The notes beneath the pieces are model-generated. The model was not told the origin of the DNA, made no database searches, and worked only from the letters and a program-made list of their open reading frames with translations. A stretch of 64,000 nucleotides of DNA from assembly GCF_021462225.1 (NCBI RefSeq), contig NC_061805.1, positions 49,660,360-49,724,359 of the forward strand, given 5' to 3'. The DNA comes from Girardinichthys multiradiatus (taxonomy: Eukaryota > Chordata > Actinopteri > Cyprinodontiformes > Goodeidae). Below, one piece after another: positions 21,722-33,700 of the stretch. A program made the translations under genes and the position numbers. Each line of letters starts with the position of its first letter. Position 1 is the first letter of the stretch.

Positions 21722-24700
21722 ATGCCCTGCTGCGACCCACTCGGTCTGTGTCAGTACCAAACCAACAAACTGCTCCGGATCCGGAGCGTCCGGCTCGGTT
21801 CGCTCAAATGGAGCCTGAACGGAGCGATCCTGCTGTTCATCTGGTGAGAAATATTTTTACACCCCCTCATTTTCCATCAGGGAGCAGTTGCACTTTCACT
21901 GGTTCAGTTTAGATCATTTTCATTGCTGAATGGTTCGCATGCTGATCCATTAAATCACGAACTGATGCACTTGTTCAGAATTTAATTTTAAAAAGCCTTA
22001 AACTGCTTTATTGTGAAAAAAACCTGATTTTTGTAAGAATTTTTCGAACATCTCTATTTTTCTTCGCAGTAGATTTCGCGCACAAATTATTATCAAACGT
22101 ATTTTCTTTGAACAGTTGACTGTTGGAGACAACCTGCATAAAAAGATGAGGGATTATTAATGCAACAAACCTGCAAAAAGAGTTAAGAAATGCAGCCTTA
22201 AAAGTAGAAATTATTAATTAATTAACAAATCTTTAAATACATGAAACATAAGACATAAAGTCATGATTAAATTTAAATTGGAAAGGGTTTACTCATGAAC
22301 ACCAGAACTTTTTTGTCTGCCATCAGACCCATAAATCTAAGCGACATCCCATTCTGAATTAATATGGCTTTAGCCGACCCTTTGCTGCCAGATCAACCTC
22401 TACTTTTCTGAAAAGGTTTTCCTCACGGTTTAAGAGTGTTGGAAATGCTTGACCATTATTCCAGAAGAGCATTTGTGAGGTCAGACACTGATGTTGGACG
22501 AGAAGACCTGGCGTATAGTCTCTTGCCGGCAGAGGTGTTCTGTTGGGTTGAGGTCAGGTTCCAAACGAACTGAGCAGTAAAACGCCTTAAGTTCCAGGTA
22601 TTCAGACTCTATGCTTGTAATATTTGGTGACATTTGTTGTTTAATGCGCATAAAAGTTTTAGAAGGTAAAGAGGTGGTAAGTTGGTCAAGTCACGAAGAA
22701 ACTACAACAAAGTTGTTTCAATGCCAAAACAGCAGATGCCAACCAGAAGCAAGTTTCTCAATAAAACCTTGTTGTTGACGTGGAAATACTCTTTATTCCA
22801 ATATCTGGATTTCTCATTTTCTGGGCTCTATGTCTGTTATGAACCTGAAGCAGAACAACAACACATTTTACTAATTTATCGCAACTGGCAATACTATTGG
22901 TAACTATTGCTATGACGCTATGTGCCTGTTTTCTTCTGTCCTCTCATGTGTGCTTCCATCACTCTGTGACCTTTAACCTTCTGGGTAATGTCATCAGTGT
23001 ACAGTGTGAACATCTGCTGCCCTCAGAGTCTGTCCAACTGGATAAATATTACATTGGCATGAAAAAAATGCAAGTTCATAACACTTGGAACATATTAGCC
23101 AACAATTACTGCACTCCAAGCAATATGAGTTTTGCACACACTGATATTAAAATGACGATATATTTGGGATATATTGTGCAATAAATATTAGTATTGCAAT
23201 ATTCACCAATCTTATTGCACATTTTCCTTATATTGTGCAGTCCTAATTGGAACACCTAAGCTCAGTAAGTTGGATGTGTGAGCGAATAAAGTGTAGGTCC
23301 ACCTCATGGTCTAACAGCTTTTAGAACCACCTTTAGCAGCAGAACCCTCAGTAGTGGTTTTATGTCTGACTTTATCAGTTTCTCACTTCATTTTGATGAG
23401 ATTTAGGTCCATTCTTCTTTCTGGTGTTGTTTCAGTTCATTGAGGTTTGCAGACATTTGTTTCTGTACAGCTCTATTAAGGTCCACAGCATTCCAGTTTG
23501 GTTGAGGTTGACACTTTGACTAGGCCATTCCGACACCCTGGTTTCAGCCACTTGGTTGTAGATTTGTTGCTTTGTTTGGGATCGTCGTCCTGTTGATGGT
23601 CGAGTTTGGGTCGAGTTTAAGCTGTTGGTGTACAGAGGAGCCAATGAGTGCAGGTTGTGTTGTCAAACAAGCCCAGATAATCCCCTCTCCACCACCTTGC
23701 TGGACTGTTTTATATAGGGTGTCTGTGTTGATCTGCTGTGTTTGATTTACTTCCAACATGGTGTTGTGGATTATGGCTAAACACCTCTGCTTTGGCCCAG
23801 CGATGGACTGGCGACCTGTCCATGTGGACCCCGCTTCCCGCCCATAGACTGCTGGAGATAGGCACCAGCTTCCCCGCGACCCACTATGGAAGAAGCGGTA
23901 GAAAATGACTGACCTCTGCTTCGCTCTCGTAGGCTTAATTTATTTAAATTTAGTTTTACAACCCAAGTCATGCTGCCATATTGTTTTTATGGAGAAGGGG
24001 CTTTTTCTTGATAATTATTGCAAACAAGCCATACTTTAACAGTCTTTTTTCCAATTTTATTGGCATGAACTTCAATATTTAGCAAAATTAAGATCTGAAA
24101 TTACTTTCTGGCTAATGTGTTTATATTTTTCAGTATCATGATGCTTTGGAACAGGGAGTACCAGGAGTTTGACCTGGTTGTGAGCTCCATCACCACCAAA
24201 GTGAAGGGTGTGGCTCAGACACACCTACCTGGGGTCGGGGACGTAGTGTGGGACGTGGTGGACTACAGTGGGGCCTCTCAGGTGGGAGTTTGGTCTTCTA
24301 AATTTCAAGGTTTTTCTGTATTTGTCAAAAAAGAGCTCTTCAAAGACATTTCTTCTTCTCTTTTTAGGGCAAAAACTCCTTCTTTGTGGTGACCAATGTT
24401 ATTGTGACAAAGAATCAGAAACAGGGAAAATGTCCAGAGGTACTTAAACTATTAACTTGTATTCATGATATAATTTATAATATAATAAAGTACTTTGAGC
24501 ATTTTACCATACATGGATTAATAAACCTCAGATGTCGCGGTCAGCTTTCCCAGGTACTGAGGACCTCTGTGTTCTGTCCAATATGCAGCTCATGCAATAA
24601 AATAGACAGAAATCACTACAGATAAGGAGGAACTAGGAAGGAAATCCTCTCCTGCAAATTTTACACCAACCTCAATTTATTTATCCAAGCAGCCAGACTT

Positions 24701-27700
24701 TCCTGTAATCTCTTAGAAGTGACCTTGACCAGCAGTTCTCCTGGGCCCCTGAAGATCTTTCCATGACGTTCTTTGGACTCTGGCTACTCCAGGACCTGAT
24801 AGTATTTCCCCCTTCTGCCCAAGAGCCTGAACTGACCAATTGGCCCCCATCTTCACTCGGATATTCAGGAGGTCTCTGAAGCTGTGTGAGTTTCCCTCAT
24901 GCTTCAAATGCTCCACCATCGTCCCTGTCCCCAAACTCGGCACCATCACAGGGAAAAATGACGACAGGCCTCTCGCCCTGATGTCAGTGGTCATAAATAT
25001 CCTTTGAGCGACTGGTGCTGAAGCATCTGAAGGACCACAGGCCCCTTGCTGGACCCCTGCAGTGTGCTTACCGGGCAAATGCAGTCAATATATAAAGCAT
25101 CCATGCATGTACATATTGTTCCTTTAATCCTTTATTCTACTTCCTCTAAAGTTTATATATTTATTGTCTGACTATTTTGAGCATGTAATACAGAAGTCAA
25201 ACTACTTGACGTTGGTTTCAAAGTGTGTGAAACAACACGCTCACAGCATGAAAACGGTATTGGACTGAAAATGTGTGAGAAAGTGGTCAAAGAAAAACTT
25301 TGGAAGACCAGAAAGTCTGGAAACCTGCTGACCAAGACCACTGTAAGCGTCTACGAGAAAGTCTGACTGTTTTGGAAAGAAAACAGATGGAGTCACTAAT
25401 GGTCAGACATGTTGGCATCTGGTCTCATTTTGTGTGGGAATATCTCCATCATTTTTATTTCACTCGGTATCTTAAAGTTTGTGTGATTGATCCTCCAGGT
25501 GATTAAAGTGCTCAATACCATAATAAACCAGGACTAATGGTGACAGACATGTTTGTCTCCCAGGTTCCCTCTAAAGGCCGGCTGTGCCGCTCTGATAAGG
25601 ACTGTGAGAAAGGAGCCTGGGACCAGCAGAGCCACGGTAAACTGACTGGTTTCATCTGACCGGTTGCAGAAATAGACGATTTAAACAAAGAAGATTCAGT
25701 TTTAGTCAGTTGAGCTTCATTGCTGCAGCTTCTGGCATTTTCATCACAAAACTGTATGCAGGCTACAGCTGCTCCAAAAAAGTCACATAAATACACAAAA
25801 TCTGGATTAATCCGCTGCAAAAAATAGTCCCTGAACAGATTTGATGGAAGTTACTGAGCTTATCTCAAGCTGTTTTATTAGCTTTGTTTCAGTGTATTCT
25901 GTTTCTATTCTGTATGTTTATAGACTGAGGTTAGTTTCGTCTTTTGACGCCGCTGCTAGACGTCCAGACTTACCTGCATGCATCTCCTTCTCCTCCCTTG
26001 ACATCTGTGTGTTTCAGCTTCAGTTCAGCTCAGCAGTAACTCTGCGGCCCGTTTCAGCTCCAGTTCGGCTCTGCAGTAACTCTGCGGCCCGTTTCAGCTC
26101 CAGTTCGGCTCTGCAGTAACTCTGCGGCCCGTTTCAGATCAGCTGCAGGAATCCTCCCGCTGCAACAAACTCAGGACAGTTTTCTCTTCTGCAGGGATTC
26201 AGACCGGTTCCTGCATCAAGTTTGATGTGATGAAGAAAACCTGTGAAGTGTCTGCGTGGTGCCCAATTGAAACCAAGACAGCCCCTCCAAGGTTACTCAA
26301 TCTTTATTTTTCAGTTATTAATGCGAGTTAACTGAATCTGGATGATCTTTTTTACAACAAAAAGTCCATTTCTTACAGTATTTTGTTCTTATACCTTTTG
26401 TGGAGAACGTCTTTTTAAATTATGCTGACTCACAGAAAACTGTTCAGGAGTTGGCAGTATGGACAAACTGGTGTTTCGACCCACAGATGCTGGAACCGAC
26501 CCTCCAGATCCAGCAGATTGATGCTGGGTCGGAGGTCACATCTTAGCTGCTGCTGTACATGTTGATTGGTTAAAGACTGGGGAACCTGTATGAGAACAGG
26601 AGGCTCTCAGCATGACTCAGGCAGTCTATAGAAACTGTGTGGATAGTTTGTTAAAGGGTTCCAGCTGATGGCAACAACATCTGTGTGGGTTAAAAATGAG
26701 GAGAGCGACAGTTTAAAGGCTAAAATTATTGGACCTGTAATTGTCCTTTTTAATTCAACCTAAACATCATGTTTGTTACTGAAGATGTTGATTTTGGATC
26801 TGGACCATATGCAGGCTAATCCAGCGTCGGCTCCAAATAGGTAATTTTTATTACAGGTAGAGGAGAGCCGGGAACAACCTCACACTACATGGTTTTTCTG
26901 CAGTTGACTGAAGAAAGTGTAAAGCAGTGCAAAATGTTTTAATTTCACCATATTCATCATGTTTGTCAGAAATAAACACTAAAATCATGTTTCAGAGAAC
27001 TGCTATTGTGTTAAAGTGGCGACGCAGTGAAATGTTACAACTAACAAATACTGAGGGGTTAGTTGGTGCTAATTGATTCAATAGAAATCTATCTACAGAA
27101 TACAGACAGTTTGATTGCCCATTTACCCTCTTTATTGCCTATTCAAATAATACACAGATTCGTTATAATTTCCCAAATCTATTGATTCACAGCTTTTCAT
27201 CATTTCCCATCATTTAATGTTTTAACCAAAGAACGACTGTTCATCCTTTGATTTTTTTTTGGAGCCTCTCTTAGTGTCAGAATGAATAATAATTCAGAGT
27301 TACGCTGCTAAACAAATAAAAAAATCTTTATAGTAACGGTGAGGTCTGGGAATGGAATAGCAACCATCGTACTCGTACTCGTCGTCTTCCGCTTTATCCA
27401 GGACCGGGTCGCGGGGGCAGCAGACTCAGCAGAGACGCCCAGACGTCCATCTCTCCAGACACCTCCTCCAGCTCCTCCGGGGGGAGCCCAAGGCGTTCCC
27501 AGGCCAGCCGAGAGACATAGTCCCTCCAGCGTGTCCTGGGCCGTCCCCTGGGCCTCCTCCCGGTGGGACATGCCTGGAACACCTCCCGAGGAAGGCGTCC
27601 AGGAGGCATCCGGTATAGATGCCCGAGCCACCTCAACTGGCTCCTCTCGATGTGGAGGAGCAGCGGCTCTACTCCGAGCCCCTCCCGGATGGCCGAGCTC

Positions 27701-30700
27701 CTCACCCTATCTCTAAGGGAGTGCCCGGCCACCCTACGGAGGAAGCTCATTTCCGCCGCTTGTATCCAGGATCTCGTTCTTTCGGTCATGACCCAAAGTT
27801 CATGGCCATAGGTGAGGGTAGGAACGTAGACCGACCGGTAAATCGAGAGCTTTGCTTTTCGGCTCAGCTCTCTCTTCACCACAACGGACCGGCACAGTGC
27901 CCCTATTACTGTGGCAGCCGCACCGGTCCGTCTGTCGATCTCCCGCTCCATTCTTCCCTCACTCGTGAACAAGACCCCGAGATACTTAAACTCCTCCACT
28001 TGAGGCAGGAACTCCCCTCCAACCTCAAGAGGACAAGTCACCCTTTTCCGGTCGAGTACCATGGCCTCGGACTTGGAGGAGCTGATCTTCATCCCAGCCG
28101 CTTCACACTCGGCTGCGAACCGCCCCAGCGCATGCTGTAGGTCTTGGCTAGAGGGGGCCAGCAGGACCACGTCATCTGCAAAAAGAAGAGACAAAATCCA
28201 CTGGTCCCCAAACCAGACCCCCTCCGGCCCTTGGCTGCGTCTAGAAATCCTGTCCATAAAAGTTATGAACAGGACCGGTGACAAAGGGCAGCCCTGCCGG
28301 AGTCCAACGTGCACCGGGAACAGGTCCGACTTAGTGCCGGCAATGCGGACCAAACTCCTGCTCTGCTTGTACAGAGACCGGATGGCCCCTAATAAAGGGC
28401 CCCCGATTCCATACTCCTGGAGCACCCCCCACAGGGCATCACGAGGGACACAGTCGAATGCCTTCTCCAGGTCCACAAAACACATGTGAACCGGTTGGGC
28501 AAACTCCCATGAACCCTTGAGTACCCTGTAGAGGGTTTAGAGCTGGTGACGAAAACCACACTGCTCCTCCTGAAGTCGAGGTTCGACTATCGGTCGGACT
28601 CTCCTCTCCAATACCCTGGCGTAGGCCTTACCAAGGAGGCTGAGGAGTGTGATCCCCCTGTAGTTGGAACACACCCTCCGGTCACCCTTCTTATGAAGGG
28701 GGACCACCACCCCAGTCTGCCAATCCAAAGGCACTGTCCCCGTCCGCCATGCAATGTTGAAGAGGCGTGTCAACCATGACAGCCTCACAACATCCAGAGA
28801 CTTGAGGTACTCAGGGCGGATCTCATCCACCCCGAAGCCCTGCCACTGTGGAGGTTTTTAACCACCTCGGTGACTTCAGCCTGGGTGATGAAAGAGTCCA
28901 ACCCCGAGTCCCCAGTCTCTTGTTTCCACCAGGGAATGTGTGATGGCAGGATTGAGGAGATCCTCGAAGTATTCCTTCCACCGGCCGATAATGTCCCCAG
29001 TCGGGGTCAGCAGCTCCCCACCCCCACTGTAAACAGTGTTGGCGAAGCACTGCTTCCCCCTCCTGAGGCGCCGGACGGTTTGCCAGAATCACTTTGGGGC
29101 CAACCGGTAGTCCTTCTACCGGAATAGCAACCACAGCTGAAAGAAAAACTTTGAAAGAAGTTTGGAAACTGGAGAGCTGCTGATCAAGAATGTAGGAACT
29201 GGGTCTGGATGATGATTTAAGACTTTTACACAGTTTCTTATGTAATAAGATGCGTTTTCTTTGAAGACCTGCTCTGCTGGCAGCAGCTGAGAACTTCACT
29301 GTCCTCATCAAGAACAACATCAGGTTTCCAGCCTTCAACTTCATCCGGTGAGACACTTCTGAAACATCTTAATAAATCAGAAGCTGCAGTAGTTTTAGAA
29401 ACAATGTCTGAGCCTTGGAAAATATCTTGGCAGGAAAATGTTTTTTCATAAAGAACCAATTCACAACAAATGTTGTCTCAAGGCCTTTTACAAGGGAAAA
29501 AACAATGTATTCCAGTTTAATTCATGACCCTGGGAGTGAAGACACTGACTCTGGGGTCTGTTTCCCAGTCGGAACATCCTCCCACAGATGAAAGACGCCT
29601 ACCTGAGGAGCTGCCACAGAGGAAACGACTCGCTCTGTCCCATCTTCCGACTCGGAGACATCATTCGAGAGGCCGGGGAGAAGTTCTCTGACATGGCCGT
29701 GGAGGTAGGGATGTTCTGCATGAACCTTCATTGTTCTGCTCATGTCTGTAAAATATGTTTGGAACATTTTTTATTTGGTGGCCTGAATGCCAAGCTGGGA
29801 GCAGATCGCTTTTTCTGCTTCTGTTTCCCTGTTTGAGCGTTTGGTTGTCCTCAGAGAGAAATGAAACTGAACTTAAAATAAAAACAGGAAGAAACTGTCT
29901 TCAGTTTGTGTGGATGACTGTCAGCATATGTTTAAAAGTGGGACAGAATACAGTTCTGTCTTATTATCTAAGTCCTAAAGTCTTCTTACTGCAAAGATGT
30001 ACTGTATGTCTGACTGGCCTTTTTATTTAACCTTTTTTCTTTTTCACCTTCTATTAAATTGCATTTTAATGACTTATTTATAGGAAGAGGTTACGCTGAA
30101 AGATTTCTCTGACCTGTTCTCTTTAAAGGGCACACGTCATAATTTTAACAACAGTTTAATGTAAAATGTGTTCAGGCTTCTAATTCATGGTAGCTACATT
30201 AATTTCCATGTTTGATTTAGAAATACGTTTTAAAAATCAGGCTTTTTACAAGGTAGCCAAGGACACAACCCGAAGATGGTGAAGAAAACAACAAAATGAC
30301 AATCAAACTTGGGTATTGATGCTAAATCAAAAGAAGACCAGAAGAAGGCATATCAGTCAAACATGGCGACAGTCAAACCAACAGTCAAACATGGCGGTGG
30401 TAGTGTGATGTCTGGGGCTTCCATGTAGCTTCAGGACCCTGGGGGACTTTCTGTAGTTGATGGAAACCATGAATTTGATTCTCTAGCAGAAGGTCCTGAG
30501 GAGGAATGTCCACCCATCATTACATGATCTCAGGCTAAAGCTTGGGTTATGCAGCAGAACAATGATCCAAAGAACACCAGTTCACTCTCCTCTGAATGAG
30601 GATTTAAGTCCTCTGAATCGGACTTAAATCTGATTAAAGATGCCGTGGTATGACCAGAACAAACGAGCAGAGCGCAAGTACCCTGGTTCGAATCCCAGAG

Positions 30701-33700
30701 TCTGTCACCCTTGGCCCCGAAATGGTCCCTGGGTGCCGCACAGCAACCCACTGCTCCCTAAGGGATGGGTTCAATGCAGAAGACACATTTTGTTTTAATG
30801 TACAATTGCAATGACAAATAAAGACAATTATCATTATTATTATCATTAAACTGACTTATAATGCAGGGAAACTCTTCACTGTGTCTAAATATTAATTTTC
30901 CAGAGTGGAGATAATTTTCTCCACAGCGAGGTGAAAGACTCAGTATCAGCTGATACATGAAGTACATTTAGTGAAGTTAGTTTTGTCTGAAAGTAAAAGT
31001 GGTTTAATCTGAAACATTCAGGTGAGACAAAAAAAAATCAAAAACAGGAAATTTGTAATGAGGGAAATGGTTTTTACAGCACTGTGTAAAACATGAACTC
31101 AGTCATTGTTCATGTTGGAAAAGTAAATGCAGCATGTTTTTGGTTCGAAATGTAGCTCCATGCGGAAATTAGCCCTAAAATCAGCAGCAGAATATTAGAA
31201 ATATGAGCCTGTGAAAGTTTTAAATGGAAATGAAGTTTTGAAATGGGAAGTGTGTACGAGCGCTCCTGGTTAAACAGTATTTCCATTGTTGGCCACAGGG
31301 GGGCGTCATCAGCATTCAGATCAAATGGGACTGCAACCTGGACCGGCTCATGCAGCGCTGCCTCCCCAGATACTCCTTCAGGCGGCTTGATGAGAAAGAG
31401 AGCAACAGGACGCTGTACCCTGGCCTCAACTTCAGGTGAAGGTCATGAACTCGTGGATCACCATGGAAACCATGAAAATAAAGAGTTTAAATGATTAATC
31501 CCAACAGGATCTGTTTAAAGAGCATCAACTGAAGAATATTCCAGTATCTGTCAGATTTCATGTGAACAAACTTGTCTCATGAATAAATCTGCTCTCCATT
31601 CGCCAGGTTTGCGAAGTACAACGTGGTGAATGGCGTTGAGGAGCGAACGCTCTTCAAAGCCTTTGGGATCAGGTTTGATGTCATGGTGTTTGGACAGGTA
31701 GGTTCATTATGCCTTCTTTATCTTTCCTGGTCTTTAATTGCAAGTTTGCTGCTCTGGACTTTTGTTCTGGGAAACCTTTTGCTCGCTGGCGGAAAAGAAA
31801 ATGCTGAAAGCTCAGCCCAACCACCTCCTACCAGTTGCTGATTTAAGAAATATTTCAGAATGCTGTGTTGCTTGTAGAAGTTCAGTCCCAGTCTTGATTA
31901 CCTTGTTCACCTTTTGGCCACAAAACGTTGGGGTATTGTTGTAGAACCTAATCCTGCTTTAAACTTCTCCAGAACATTCTCCCTGACCTCTCGGCTGTGT
32001 TCCTCGGTCTTTATGATGCCGTTTGTTAAACACAAATACATGCCACACTTGTTACATTTTTGTTTTTAGCAAAGTAAGACAATTATGTATCATTTTTCTT
32101 TCACTTCACAATCATGCACCACTTAGTGTTAATTTGTCACATGAAACCCCAACGTTGACATTTGTAAACGTGAAAAATTTAAAAAAGTTGAGGGGGTGTA
32201 AATACTTTTTCAAGGCTCTGTATTTTTTTGGTGCAAAGCATCAAAAAATCTAATAAATTTGTGTTTTCTTTGTTTAATAAAACAATATTAGGGTGAATCG
32301 AAATCTGTTGCATATAGAGGGGTTGGACAATGAAAGTGAAACACCTGTCATTTTAGTGTGGGAGGTTTCATGGCTAAATTGGACCAGCCTGGTAGCCAGT
32401 CTTCATTGATTGCACATTGCACCAGTAAGAGCAGAGTGTGAAGGTTCAGTTAGCAGGGTAAGAGCACAGTTTTGCTCAAAATATTGAAATGCACACAACA
32501 TTATGGGTAACATACCAGAGTTCAAAAGAGGACAAATTGTTGGTGCACGTCTTGCTGGCGCATCTGTGACCAAGACAGCAAGTCTTTGTGATGTATCAAG
32601 AGCCACGGTATCCAGGGTAATGTCAGCATACCACCAAGAAGGACGAACCACATCCAACAGGATTAACTGTGGACGCAAGAGGAAGCTGTCTGAAAGGGAT
32701 GTTCGGGTGCTAACCAGGATTGTATCCAAAAAACATAAAACCACGACTGCCCAAATCACGGAAGAATTAAATGTGCACCTCAACTCTCCTGTTTCCACCA
32801 GAACTGTCCGTCAGGAGCTCCACAGGGTCAATATACACGGCCGGGCTGCTATAGCCAAATCTTTGGTCATTCATGCCAATGCCAAACATCGGTTTCAATG
32901 GTGCAAGGAGCGCAAATCTTGGGCTGTAGACAATGTGAAACATGTATTCAGTTTCATTGTTCAACCCCTGTAGAACAAAAGTCAGTTACCTACAGTATGG
33001 AGTTAGAATACAGTGTGTTAGAAATGGTCTGAACTTAATGAGATTTAATACAGGGGTTGGACAATGAAACTGAAACACCTGGTTTTAGACCACAATAATT
33101 TATTAGTATGGTGTAGGGCCTCCTTTTGTGGCCAATGCAGCATCAATTCGTCTTGGGAATGACATATACAGGTTCTGCACAGTGGTCACAGATGCGCCAG
33201 CAAGACGTGCACCAACAATTTGTCCTCTTTTGAACTCTGGTATGTCATCCATAATGTTGTGTGCATTTCAATATTTTGAGCAAAACTGTGCTCTTACCCT
33301 GCTAATTGAACCTTCACACTCTGCTCTTACTGGTGCAATGTGCAATCAATGAAGACTGGTTACCAGGCTGGTCCAGTTTAGCCATGAAACCTCCCACACT
33401 AAAATGACAGGTGTTTCAGTTTCATTGTCCAACCCCTGTAGATTTAATGTGGTGCTACAATAATACGTTCACAGAATCCGTTACATTTCTAGCAAAAAAA
33501 TCTCTACTGTCAGAAATTTGTTGCTCTGTGAAATACATGTATTCACTTACAATAATACATGCATGTTTAATATTTTTAGACTCTAAATGTGTCTCTAATT
33601 GTGTTCTTGTATGATTAGTCCAGGGGTGTCTTAAGTGCAGCCCAGGGGCCATTTGCCGCCCTCGGAATAATTTTGTGTGGCCCCAAACATTTGTTTTGCA

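Noticed and set aside
27339..28489. Plus-strand frames of 125-173 codons in p2rx7 intron 5
   Set aside because: They are the complement of the antisense Rex3 RT. The real coding signal ([17 protein letters not shown]) is on the minus strand.
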